From PALSA-350 sp963794165 (lineage in GTDB: Bacteria > Acidobacteriota > Terriglobia > Terriglobales > Acidobacteriaceae), in the NCBI GenBank assembly GCA_963794165.1, contig CAWCCT010000007.1, forward strand, positions 186,001 through 250,000: 64,000 nt of DNA, read 5' to 3'. A program made the translations under genes and the position numbers. Below are positions 40,763 to 49,044 of the stretch, one piece after another. The notes beneath the pieces are model-generated. The model saw only the letters and a program-made list of their open reading frames with translations, did no database searches and was not told the origin of the DNA. How positions within the stretch are numbered: position 1 is the stretch's first letter; each line of letters starts with the position of its first letter.

Positions 40763-41901
40763 CACGTGGGAATGAAGGCCATAACTTCCTTGTCGATCGC
40801 GGTTGCCCGGGAGTAGTTCGTGAGCCTCATGATTAAAGCACTGGTCAATTCCTGACCCTTAGCCACCAGAAGGACGCCCTGACTGTTTTTGATCTCCTGA
40901 TCCAGGATCATACCGGCACGCAGTCTGGATGTTGATACCCTAGATAACTGTTTGTCCGCATGGTCTGCTGGGAGATCCCGCAGGGTATTGACCAGGCCGG
41001 GCTCGAACTCAACACTGCGGTCTCGAAGGCTCGCTAAAGCCAAACTCTTCGACGGGGATTTGAATCGTTGTTCTTCAAAGGCGACCGCGAGTTTTAGGAT
41101 TTTTGCGCCGAGCGATAACTCCGTCGGGGAGAAATCCGGAAAGTCTCCAGGCTTCGGGATGTCGCGCTTGAGTTGTTGCCCAATCATCCATGAGGCGGAC
41201 TCAAGTCTGGGGATGTTTTTTAACAGCTCCATCGCCGCCTGTGGATGCGCGTCGAAACGAGCTTGTTCTTCCGTCGTAAGCTTCGCGCCTGCGTAAACCC
41301 GTTGCACAATGTCAGGTTCAAGCGTTATGCATCCGAGTTGGGAGAGTGTGGCTGCCGCTTCGATACACCATTGCGAAGGGAGTGAGATTTTTCCCATGAT
41401 GTGGCGAACGTAGTGGGCAATTCGAGTTGAGCGTCCAAATGCTTCGGGACTCGCGGCACTCAAAACGTCTGTCAAAGCCTTAATGCTGCCCAGGAGCGTC
41501 TTTTCGAGAAGCTCTCTTTCGCCTGTGATGAGGCGGTACTGCTTGATCCCAGCGGTGATCGCGTTTGCAAGCACTTCCGGTTTGCAGGGCTTGGTGAGAA
41601 AGCGGAAGATATTTCCCTGGTCGATCGCTTCTATCGCAGTGCTCAGGTCGGTGGCGCTGGTTAAGAGCATTCGCACGGTGTCCGGAGCACGCTGACGGAT
41701 TTGGCCGAGGAACTCCGCTCCGGTCATTACGGGCATCCGCATGTCCGAGATCACTACGGAATAAGGCCCATTTCCCTCGACGGCAGCGAACCCGTTGACG
41801 ACTCCATCGGCTATATCGATCCTAAACTCAGGGGCCAAGGTGCGTTTGTAGCCATCGAGCGTGTCGGGGTCGTCGTCCACAAACAGGATCTTGTTGGCCA
41901 T
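40762..41901 (-). CDS. Response regulator with degenerate HD-GYP-like output domain
   Basis: The start is the ATG at 41901 (ctggag upstream), giving 379 residues. The receiver (ILFVDDDPDTLDGYKRTL, Asp in VVISDMRMPVMTG, LTSATD, LTKPCKPE) is of the RpfG type. The output domain keeps the HD-GYP outline (FGRSTRIAHYVRHIM, ARFDAHPQAAMELLKNIP, LSLGAKILKLAVAFEE) but lacks the catalytic marks. The 'LHDIGK' position reads LSQLGC, the 'HHE' position reads IGQQ, and no GYP is present. It is therefore unlikely to hydrolyse c-di-GMP and may bind protein partners. Its stop codon is at the edge of the direct repeat, so the C-terminus may be altered. Confidence 0.82.
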   Translation of the reverse strand: MANKILFVDDDPDTLDGYKRTLAPEFRIDIADGVVNGFAAVEGNGPYSVVISDMRMPVMTGAEFLGQIRQRAPDTVRMLLTSATDLSTAIEAIDQGNIFRFLTKPCKPEVLANAITAGIKQYRLITGERELLEKTLLGSIKALTDVLSAASPEAFGRSTRIAHYVRHIMGKISLPSQWCIEAAATLSQLGCITLEPDIVQRVYAGAKLTTEEQARFDAHPQAAMELLKNIPRLESASWMIGQQLKRDIPKPGDFPDFSPTELSLGAKILKLAVAFEEQRFKSPSKSLALASLRDRSVEFEPGLVNTLRDLPADHADKQLSRVSTSRLRAGMILDQEIKNSQGVLLVAKGQELTSALIMRLTNYSRATAIDKEVMAFIPT

Positions 41902-42033
41902 GGTGCTCCAGGTAACTAATCGGCCCGCCGTGGCAGAATGTTTAAAAGTAAACAGTGCTTCTGGCGACACTCGACCTCAACCAGTTTGCGATCAGTTGAT
42001 CTGAGGAAATGAATTGCCGAGGCAGACTGGATT

Positions 42034-42528
42034 TTACTCTGTCGCCTGGCTGTCAGAATCACGCGTTGGCGGAATGGCTGGCTCGCGTCCATGCGGGTTG
42101 CTCAGCGCAAGAATCTGCATCAGTTTGCTTAAATCGATCGGCACTTCCCTAAGGTCCTCTGCATCTCCAGTGTCGGGTTGCAAACTGAGGCTGACTCTCA
42201 GATCTCGGAGGGACGTAGCAGAGACGACGTGCTCGTAGTCCACTTTGAAGAAATACTCCTCTCCCGGTTCGACTGTGAATGAGGCGGTGGGGCTAATCTC
42301 ACCGGATCGCAGGGTCAACTCATGATATCCGGGGAACAAATAGAACGTCGCGATCTTATTTGGGGTCAGGGACACAACGTCGTTCCCATCGACAGATAAC
42401 GAAACTCCCACCAAGAGTCTGCCCTCGCGGTACGCATGGACCACGCCAACTTTGCTCGTATCGACCGATTGTGCAGACAGGAGGGAGGATAAAAGAAACA
42501 CAGCAGCGACTAAGCGGGACGGCAACAT
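42034..42528 (-). CDS. Secreted protein, DUF2846-like
   Basis: The 164-residue protein has a signal peptide (LPSRLVAAVFLLSSLLSAQS). The single beta-rich domain includes VVHAYREGRLLVGVSLSVDG, NKIATFYLFPGYHELTL and EPGEEYFFKVDYEH. This alternation of a 'Y/F-R' strand, a 'v-PG-h' turn and a 'G-yYf' strand resembles DUF2846. The function of the family is unknown. The C-terminus is Pro/Ser/Asp-rich. It lies 132 bases upstream of the degenerate HD-GYP gene on the same strand. Confidence 0.7.
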   Translation of the reverse strand: MLPSRLVAAVFLLSSLLSAQSVDTSKVGVVHAYREGRLLVGVSLSVDGNDVVSLTPNKIATFYLFPGYHELTLRSGEISPTASFTVEPGEEYFFKVDYEHVVSATSLRDLRVSLSLQPDTGDAEDLREVPIDLSKLMQILALSNPHGREPAIPPTRDSDSQATE

Positions 42529-42704
42529 GGAAGACCCTCTTTGGCAGGTGGCTCGAGAGGTTTTTCAAATGCCCTCACCGACTTCACTTGCCTAAAGAGA
42601 AGAACGACCTTTCGAGCATTCTTTGCATGCTGCCAATGTGCCATGAACGCCAACGCAGCACGACTACGGGCATGATGCAGGTTTTAGGGAAGGAGAATTT
42701 CTAA

Positions 42705-42872
42705 GTGGTATGGTCGCGAATATACACGGGGGCATTGCTCGAAGCCGGAACTGCAGCGCGTCCGATGGGCGTGCAGCACTTTCAGATAACAGAGGGATTT
42801 GTAACTGTGGCAGGCGTTTCCGGCGGGTTGAGCGATTCGCTCAGAGTGGCCTTCAAAGTCACGCCTGCCTAA
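42705..42872 (+). CDS. Possible 55-residue protein
   Basis: A GTG at 42705 lies nine bases after aaggag and opens a frame of 55 codons. Its second half reads FVTVAGVSGGLSDSLRVAFK, with composition like a beta-strand domain end. It occupies the 460-base gap between two minus-strand genes, where no other frame is convincing. It could also be the remnant of a larger secreted protein. No family recognised. Confidence 0.3.
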   Translation: MVWSRIYTGALLEAGTAARPMGVQHFQITEGFVTVAGVSGGLSDSLRVAFKVTPA

Positions 42873-42988
42873 ATACGCAGACGGAGGCCCGAATGGTCAG
42901 AGCATCCGCCGTATGTAGTGAAGAAGCCCGGATGCCGTCTGCGATGACGGCCACCTTGGGCCTGGTACGCTTTTCACACTAGCCCCCA

Positions 42989-43690
42989 TCAACGGCTGTG
43001 GAACCAGTTGACCGACATCACCACGGGAACCGCGTCGGCGGGAATGCGGTTGTAGTTGCTCGCGAATAGCCCAACCGAAGTCGGCACCTTAGTGTCATTG
43101 AACCCGGACGCCATCGTCCAATCGACTCCGTCCGTCGAATAGAAAGCCCGGTAGGTGTTGCCCGTTCGGTTAAGTCGCAGGTACATTGGATTCTGATATG
43201 GGCTGAACTCGGTATCGCCCACGACCGTCGATGTAGCTACGCCGTCCGTGACAACATGAGCGCTCAGGTTGAGGCCGATCCTGCTTCCGTCCGTGGTCAG
43301 TGCAAAGGTAATGAAGTTCTCGCTATCAGAAAGCGCAATGATGCCCTGGCTAGTATTCGCCTCATTCGCTACGAGTACGGAATCAATTTTGACAGAGACA
43401 TCGAAGTTGTTGTTACCGATTGGCTGCTCCACTCGAACCGACTGGTTCGTTGGAAGCATCGTGTCATGATTGCTGCCACCCGGAACACCGAGGAAAAGAT
43501 GGCCGCCTGAGATCGCCGCCGATCCTCCGGCAGGGGCAACAACCTGCCACAAGGGGCCGAGGAAGCTGCTGGAAACTGGTGCTCCCGGAGCCTTGGGGAC
43601 CGGCGCGTCATCCTCTGCAGCGTACGCAGACGAAATACTGGCTAACACGCAAATAAGTGCACAGAGACGCCTTGAATGTTTTGTACCCAT
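42989..43690 (-). CDS. Secreted concanavalin-like beta-sandwich protein (DUF1349-like)
   Basis: The ATG at 43690 has gaggag upstream and gives 233 residues; a longer frame to 43723 lacks one. A signal peptide (LCALICVLASISSAYA) is followed by a Pro/Ala linker. The beta-sandwich includes FDVSVKIDSVLVANEANTSQ, ENFITFALTTDG and YRAFYSTDGVDWTMASGFND. The last motif ('yS.DG..W') is typical of DUF1349/beta-xylosidase C-terminal-like lectin domains that bind polysaccharide. No catalytic domain is attached, so a carbohydrate-binding role outside the cell is likely. Confidence 0.75.
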   Translation of the reverse strand: MGTKHSRRLCALICVLASISSAYAAEDDAPVPKAPGAPVSSSFLGPLWQVVAPAGGSAAISGGHLFLGVPGGSNHDTMLPTNQSVRVEQPIGNNNFDVSVKIDSVLVANEANTSQGIIALSDSENFITFALTTDGSRIGLNLSAHVVTDGVATSTVVGDTEFSPYQNPMYLRLNRTGNTYRAFYSTDGVDWTMASGFNDTKVPTSVGLFASNYNRIPADAVPVVMSVNWFHSR

Positions 43691-44108
43691 TGATACTAGC
43701 TCCTCACAGATGCTCGCCAACACGATGAGCGGTGGCGTTTTTGTGTCTGGTCCTCTATCGTCTGTCGTGGTGGCTGGGGAAATGACACCCCGGGAGTATT
43801 ACAAATGTAATTGATCTCTCTCGCTGAGCCAGGTCGAGTCTGGGCTACAAAGACATCGTTGTTATAGGTATTGGACGCGTAGCTGTTTCATGTCGTTTGC
43901 TTTGTGCCCGCACTCCGCGCGGGCGCTGCCCTAAGTTCATAGCCTTGAAGTTGAAACGTGATCCCGCTTTAGTGACAGGCCGAAGCGTCTGTAGCGATCA
44001 GTTTAGCGATCAGGTAGGAGGCTTGATGCGAAAGCGCTATTAATTCAAGTGGGATTAGTGTCGTTGAATGGTTTGCTACGCGATCGAAACTCTTTGGAGA
44101 ATCGGCAA
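43691..44108. other. Intergenic stretch without recognised features
   Basis: This divergent region of about 420 bases must hold promoters for both flanking genes. GGTATTGGACGCG at 43868 faintly resembles the island palindrome but has no second arm. No gene or structured repeat was supported. Confidence 0.5.
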
Positions 44109-44213
44109 ATGACAGCGACGCTTGGCTCAGCCTTAGACGACACGATGGATCCTACGCTTCAGTTTCCAAGCACTGCGGAAGTTTCTGCCGCCGAAGGCCC
44201 GAGGGCAGAATGA
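44109..44213 (+). CDS. Possible 34-residue upstream peptide coupled to the sensor gene
   Basis: The ATG at 44109 follows ggag by about nine bases. The peptide is acidic and Ala/Thr/Pro-rich (MTATLGSALDDTM onward). Its TGA overlaps the ATG of the receiver-kinase gene (ATGA), as for translationally coupled genes. The downstream gene has no clear ribosome binding site of its own beyond gagggcag. It may be a leader peptide controlling that gene. Confidence 0.42.
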   Translation: MTATLGSALDDTMDPTLQFPSTAEVSAAEGPRAE

Positions 44214-45364
44214 ACGCGAACCTGAACACCACGAGCGGACCAACCGATGAGCGTAGTTGCATAAGTGTAGCTGAGCTGGCAGAAGGCTTGCCACAAAAGC
44301 TGATGAATATCCTCGTGGTGGATGATGATCGCGGCGACCGAGGATTGCTCAAGCGGGTTCTGAAGCAGACCGGGATGCCGTGTACGTGCACCGAAACATG
44401 CAGCATCGACGGCGCGCTAGAGGCATGCGAAAAGCTTGACTTCGACTGCGCCATCGTCGACTACCGGCTACCGGGCCAGGATGGATTGGCGGGAGTTGCT
44501 CTTCTGCGCGAGCGGTTTCCACACATGGCCCTCATCATGGTAACCGGCCAGGGCGATGAGGCAATCGCCACGGAAGCTATGAGATGCGGTGCCTCGGACT
44601 ACATTCGTAAGACGCAAATTTCGGCGCAGTCGATCGGGCGCAGCGTCGAAAACTCTGTAAAGCAAGCAACTTTGCTGAGGAAGGTTGGACAGCAAAGGGA
44701 GGAGATGGAGGTCTTTGGCCAGATACTGGTGCATGATCTTAAGGGACCCATTCAGAACTTATTGACGTACGTTGGTTTTATCGAGCAGAGCATTCAGGGA
44801 GGTAACACTGAAGAAGCCGCAGGGTACTGCGGCGCTCTGGTCAGGGCCACGACGCGCATGAATTCGCTGATCGAGACCTTGCACCAGTACACCACTGCGG
44901 ATGAACAGGTAGGGTTTGAGCCGCTCGAAATGCGCCAGGTGATTATTGACGCGCTCAGCAATCTGGAGCATGTGGTCCAGAAGCGGCGTGCGCGTGTCAC
45001 GTACGGCGAGTTACCCGCCGTTTCCGGAACGCCGCAGTTGACGCAGCTCATGCAGAATTTGATCGGCAACAGCATCAAGTATTGCGAAGAAGAAATCCCT
45101 CGCGTTCACATCTCCGCTAAGCTGCAAGAGAATAACGTTTGTCTCTTCTTAGTGGAAGACAACGGCATCGGAATCCCGGAGGAACACGCCCAGAAGATTT
45201 TCGAGCCATTTCATCGTTTGCATGGCGTGGGGAAATACCAAGGCACCGGCCTCGGCCTGGCTACCTGCAAGAAAATTGTCGAGCGGCACGGCGGGACTAT
45301 TTCTTGCACATCGAAGAAGGGCCAAGGCACGACGTTCTGCTTCACTTTACACGGAGCCAGTTAG
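44210..45364 (+). CDS. Receiver-histidine kinase (REC-HisKA-HATPase)
   Basis: The 384-residue soluble protein starts with a receiver (NILVVDDDRGDRGLLKRVL, Asp in CAIVDYRLPGQDG, MVTGQGDE, position 105 loop IRKTQ). It continues with a HisKA (ILVHDLKGPIQNLLTY, H175) and HATPase (MQNLIGNSIKYCEE, DNGIGIPEEHAQKIFEPF, GTGLGLATCKKIV). Receiver first, kinase second is the layout of phytochrome-type relay proteins that are themselves switched by phosphorylation. It is convergent with the single-receiver gene and kinase at 45442-47435, with which it could exchange phosphate. Confidence 0.9.
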   Translation: MNANLNTTSGPTDERSCISVAELAEGLPQKLMNILVVDDDRGDRGLLKRVLKQTGMPCTCTETCSIDGALEACEKLDFDCAIVDYRLPGQDGLAGVALLRERFPHMALIMVTGQGDEAIATEAMRCGASDYIRKTQISAQSIGRSVENSVKQATLLRKVGQQREEMEVFGQILVHDLKGPIQNLLTYVGFIEQSIQGGNTEEAAGYCGALVRATTRMNSLIETLHQYTTADEQVGFEPLEMRQVIIDALSNLEHVVQKRRARVTYGELPAVSGTPQLTQLMQNLIGNSIKYCEEEIPRVHISAKLQENNVCLFLVEDNGIGIPEEHAQKIFEPFHRLHGVGKYQGTGLGLATCKKIVERHGGTISCTSKKGQGTTFCFTLHGAS

Positions 45365-45441
45365 TCGACAGCGTGCCGCAGCCTGATTGGGCGAAGACAC
45401 CGCCGCGGCGGAGACCGGCACACTGACCGCGGCGAGCGCGC

Positions 45442-45888
45442 TCACGGCATCTCAACGATGCGCCAGTAGCTGTCCACCAGGCTGAAGAGTTTGAGGAAGT
45501 CCTCACCCGCTTTCTCCTTAAGGATGTAGCCGGTCACGTTCATGGAGTAGGCGGACTGCTTGTCCTCCGCCCGGTTGGACGTAGTGAGCATGAAGATGAT
45601 GGTCTCGCGCAGGCCGGGGTCTTCACGGATAGCCGTCACCAGTTGAATGCCATTCATGCGGGGCAGGTTCAGGTCCACGAGCAGCATATAGGGCGGCTGG
45701 ATCCGAAGCTGCTGATCGGTTCCCTTCAGTATCTCCAGCGCCTCGACCCCATCCCGTGCGCGCACGATTGGATTGGCGATGCGGGCCTTCAAGAAAGTGC
45801 GCTCGACCGCCTTGGCATCGCCGTCGTCGTCATCGACAAGCAGGATGCGGATTGGGTTAGGAGCTTCGGTTGTGCGCCATGTCGTCAT
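45442..45888 (-). CDS. Single-domain response regulator, Rcp1-like
   Basis: The 148-residue protein is one receiver domain: ILLVDDDDGDAKAVERTFLKA, Asp in LLVDLNLPRMNG, MLTTSNRAEDK, Lys in YILKEKAGEDF. The long insertion after helix 1 (ILKGTDQQLRIQPPY) and 'D-L-N-L-P-x-M-N-G' fit the Rcp1 group that partners phytochrome-type kinases. Its ATG overlaps the kinase stop by four bases, so the pair is coupled. No DNA-binding domain. Confidence 0.92.
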   Translation of the reverse strand: MTTWRTTEAPNPIRILLVDDDDGDAKAVERTFLKARIANPIVRARDGVEALEILKGTDQQLRIQPPYMLLVDLNLPRMNGIQLVTAIREDPGLRETIIFMLTTSNRAEDKQSAYSMNVTGYILKEKAGEDFLKLFSLVDSYWRIVEMP

Positions 45889-47435
45889 CTCTCTTCAACA
45901 CTCGCGAAGCTAAATTTTGGTGTTTTGCACTTTATGTCCTGTTTGGGCCAGGTGAAGTCGAATGTGCTTCCCTGACCAACGGCGGATTCCAGATTGAGTT
46001 CGCCGCCCGCCACGTCAATATATTTGCGCACCATAGCCAGCCCCATGCCGCTGCCCTCCACCTGGTCCCTCGGTTTGAGGGTCTGGAACATTCTAAAAAT
46101 CTGCTCGTGGTACTGCGCCGGGATGCCCGGACCGTCGTCTTTGACGCGGAAACGGTACGCGGCCCCAAGATCTTCGACGGAAACCGCGATCCGTCCCACC
46201 TTTTTGTCGTGGTGCTTGATGGCGTTGGAAATCAGGTTGATCAGAATTTGCTGCAACGGCATACGGAAAACCTTAATGCCGGCGAAGGTGGAGGTTGCAT
46301 GGACGATGAAGCCTTCTGGTGGTGAAAGCAGTCCCAGGATATTTTCCATCAGCACACATCCAGAGATGGCATCTGCTGGGCTGTCGACGGTCTCGCGGCC
46401 AATGCGGGAGTATTCAAGCAGATCGTCGAGCAGCCTGTCCATCCGCCGAACGCGGCTCCGCAACAAAGTCATGTTTTCCTGTATTTCAGTGCTCAATTTC
46501 CCTGCCAGATCCTCTTCAATCCAGGTAGAGGCATTGTGGATGACCCTTAGCGGTGCCTTTAGATCATGTGAAGCCGCATAGGCGAAGGCGTCCAGTTCCA
46601 GATTGCTGCGCTCCAGAGCCTGGGTATAGCGGGCTAATTCCACCGCAGCCTTTTGACGCTCCCCCTCCATCGCTAATCGCTCGCTGATATCCCGCGTCAC
46701 CCTACCGAAGCCCCGCAGTGTGCCGTTGTCATTGAAGAGCGCCGTAACGATGACGTTGGCCCAAAACCGGGAGCCATCCTTCCGTACCCTCCAGCCCTCT
46801 TCCTCATAGCGTCCCTTTTCGGCGGCTTGCTGCAGTTCCCTCGCAGGTTTGCCTTGCGCAATGGCCTCCGCTGTATAGAACTTCGAAAAGTGAGTCCCGA
46901 CGATCTCCTCCGCGCGATAACCCTTGATCCTCTCCGCGCCCTCGTTCCAGGTGGTGATAAGGCCTTGCGGGTCGAGCATCAAAATTGCATAATCTTTGAC
47001 TCCTTTGATCAACTGCCGTTCATTTTCGGTTTGCTGTCGGAGCAATTCATCCGCCCGTTTGCGCTGGGTAATGTCGCGGGCAATTTTTGAAGCGCCCACA
47101 ATGACACCCCTGCGATCTCGAATCGGTGAAATGGTGACCGAGACGTCAATGTGGGTGCCGTCCTTCCTCACCCGTACGGTTTCGAAATGATCAACGCGCT
47201 CGCCACGCTTGATGCGGGCCAGGATGTCTGACTCTTCGTCAAGGCGCTCGGGCGGTAATAGAACCAGCATTGGCTTGTTTACGATCTCTGCTGCGGAGTA
47301 ACCGAATACCTTCTCAGCGCCACGATTCCAGGCGGAGATCGTTCCGTCGAGGGTCTTGCTGATAATAGCGTCATCCGACGAGTCGACGATCGCGGCTAGC
47401 CATTCCCGTATTTCATCCTCGGACAAATGTTCCAT
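45885..47435 (-). CDS. PAS-PAS histidine kinase
   Basis: The start is uncertain: ATG at 47435 (516 residues) is used, and GTG at 47459 would add eight. Two PAS/PAC units follow each other (WLAAIVDSSDDAIISKTLDG to KIARDITQRKR; IKGVKDYAILMLDPQGLI to GRVTRDISERL). HisKA of the HDLKAPL type (YAASHDLKAPLRVIHNAS, H290) and HATPase (LINLISNAIKHHD, DDGPGIPAQYHEQIF, GSGMGLAMVRKYI) come next. No membrane segment. The HDLKAPL style is shared with the receiver-kinase at 44210 and with phytochrome-like kinases that signal to Rcp1-type regulators, consistent with the coupled downstream gene. Confidence 0.9.
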   Translation of the reverse strand: MEHLSEDEIREWLAAIVDSSDDAIISKTLDGTISAWNRGAEKVFGYSAAEIVNKPMLVLLPPERLDEESDILARIKRGERVDHFETVRVRKDGTHIDVSVTISPIRDRRGVIVGASKIARDITQRKRADELLRQQTENERQLIKGVKDYAILMLDPQGLITTWNEGAERIKGYRAEEIVGTHFSKFYTAEAIAQGKPARELQQAAEKGRYEEEGWRVRKDGSRFWANVIVTALFNDNGTLRGFGRVTRDISERLAMEGERQKAAVELARYTQALERSNLELDAFAYAASHDLKAPLRVIHNASTWIEEDLAGKLSTEIQENMTLLRSRVRRMDRLLDDLLEYSRIGRETVDSPADAISGCVLMENILGLLSPPEGFIVHATSTFAGIKVFRMPLQQILINLISNAIKHHDKKVGRIAVSVEDLGAAYRFRVKDDGPGIPAQYHEQIFRMFQTLKPRDQVEGSGMGLAMVRKYIDVAGGELNLESAVGQGSTFDFTWPKQDIKCKTPKFSFASVEER

Positions 47436-47741
47436 GAAAATCGCAGACCCTGCGGACACTGGTACGGTGCTGAACCCTGCATCGGCAGCAGGAGGGTGTG
47501 CGATAGATGACGAGCGCGCTCACAACGACAAGATCAAAGAGGATTTTTCACTTCGAAAGGAGCTTGCTGACAAGGCCGGTTTCGATTTCAAACTGGCCTC
47601 GGTTGCGCCGATTGTCGCGAAAAAGACGGTAGGAGAAACTGACGGTTTGGTCGCCAGTCGCTTCGGATGGAGTCCTCACTTCCGGCTTGTTCGGCGATTT
47701 GTAAAATTTGATATTTTTGGGTCCTTTTTAGAATTGGGAGC
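47436..47741. other. Intergenic stretch of about 300 bases
   Basis: A plus-strand frame is open through this region but runs antisense to the kinase start and has no plausible start. The terminase-like gene ends at 47742. No repeat or hairpin of note was seen. Confidence 0.45.
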
Positions 47742-48560
47742 TCAGCGGGGGCGGACGAAGGGATTAAATGGGTTCTTTTTTATAGCGAGAGGAATTCTGA
47801 GATCTGGAACAGAAGTGAACAGGGGAACAGAAGGGGTCGGTGTCTCCGAGGGGTAAATCCCTTGGGCAGGGGGGACCGGCTGGATCGAGGGGGCCGGAGG
47901 CTGATCTCCCACGGAGGCGGGAGCGAGATTGGGTTTCCACGGCACGCTCGGCGCCACGCTCCGCGGCACGCCGGGACTGGCGGGGCTGGCGAGACTGGCG
48001 GGGACGCCAAGCCCACCTTCTTGCTCTTGCGGGGTAGGGGGGTCTGGAGGCGGCTGGATGGTTGTGGCCTGCTGCGGCCCGCGACGCCAGGCGGCGGCAT
48101 AGATTGGCGGCTGATCGGGAGCAGGAGAGGATTTCTTTTCCGAAGAGGTGGCGAGACGGTCAACGGCGGGACGGTCGGGGATGAGGTTTTGCATGGCCAC
48201 GATCATGGAGAGGGCCTTGACTTGGCCGGTAATGCTGCCTCGGGTCATCTCGGGGCTGAGATTGGCGATTTCCCAGAGGCGGGCCAGTACTTGTTCGCGG
48301 TCCAGGTTCAGCCGGCGCTGTCCTTCCACGGTACGCCGGGACAGGTCAGCCTCCTGCTGGACGAGCTGTTGCTGCACGGCGGCGCGGTGCTCGAGCATGA
48401 AGGCGCGGACACGGGGCTTGGCTTTGGTGTAGGCGGCGGAGTCGGGGTTGAGGCCGACGGCTTCAGCGGCTTGACGGTCGGTCATGGCGCCAGCGAGGAC
48501 CAGGCGGGCAAAGGCTATTTCCTGATCGGTGATGGGGTCGTTCACTTTATTTTTGGGCAT
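47742..48560 (-). CDS. Terminase-small-subunit-like HTH protein with Pro-rich tail
   Basis: The 272-residue protein starts MPKNKVNDPITDQEIAFARL. Its helix-turn-helix (AMTDRQAAEAVGLNPDSAAYTKAKPRVRAFM) is like that of phage terminase small subunits, followed by a helical region (RRLNLDREQVLARLWEIANLSPEM; GQVKALSMIVAMQNLIP). The last 140 residues are low-complexity, rich in Pro, Ser and Ala. No other phage gene is nearby, so it is a stray phage-derived gene or a domesticated DNA-binding protein. Its first 49 codons and upstream region are duplicated at 40326-40762. Confidence 0.75.
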   Translation of the reverse strand: MPKNKVNDPITDQEIAFARLVLAGAMTDRQAAEAVGLNPDSAAYTKAKPRVRAFMLEHRAAVQQQLVQQEADLSRRTVEGQRRLNLDREQVLARLWEIANLSPEMTRGSITGQVKALSMIVAMQNLIPDRPAVDRLATSSEKKSSPAPDQPPIYAAAWRRGPQQATTIQPPPDPPTPQEQEGGLGVPASLASPASPGVPRSVAPSVPWKPNLAPASVGDQPPAPSIQPVPPAQGIYPSETPTPSVPLFTSVPDLRIPLAIKKNPFNPFVRPR

Positions 48561-48853
48561 AGGTGGCTCCGGGAATTTGAGAGAAGTCAGGGGCAGGGGT
48601 TTCTAACGCGCTTGGAGGCGCGGTGGGTGCACAAAAAATCCCGCGGTGGCGGGGTGGTTGGATTAGGCTTATTTGTGGACAGGGATCGGGTGGGACACCG
48701 GACAGCGGTAAAGCTGTCCTTCGCTCGCGCCTAAGGCCGAAACTACCGGCAACTACCCGCCAGCGAGCGGTGACGCGAGAGTCCGCTTGCTGCCGAAATC
48801 ATCTCCCAACAGTATACAGCGCTACGGAATCGGATTTGGCTGCCGAGACTCTT
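48415..48853 (+). repeat. Direct repeat, right copy (about 439 bp)
   Basis: Matches 40326-40762 in the same orientation. It starts within the terminase-like gene (codon 49) and extends through its upstream region to 48853, where CCGAGACTCTT ends in both copies. About 190 unrelated bases then lead to the MHYT kinase gene. Confidence 0.85.
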
Positions 48854-49044
48854 TCCTTGAGCCGCCGGTTATCGTTTCGTAGGTTACTTTGGTCGACTGG
48901 AGACCTAGTGGTCAGGGTTCGCAATGCCGCCAAGCGAAGGTCGTCAATTCTGAACCCAACGACTCTGAGGACGCCTACTCGCATGGGTCGCTATAGCTCT
49001 AATGTGCTATGTCTGAAAATGGAAATCAGCCGAAGTAGCAGATA

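Noticed and set aside
42710..42982. Plus-strand frame of 90 codons
   Set aside because: Arg/Cys/Ser-rich without ribosome binding site. The overlapping 55-codon frame at 42705 has better start signals and composition.
47862..48734. Plus-strand frame of 290 codons opposite the terminase-like gene
   Set aside because: It reads through a low-complexity GC-rich region, is very Gly/Arg-rich and has no motif. The minus frame is supported by its duplicated HTH start.
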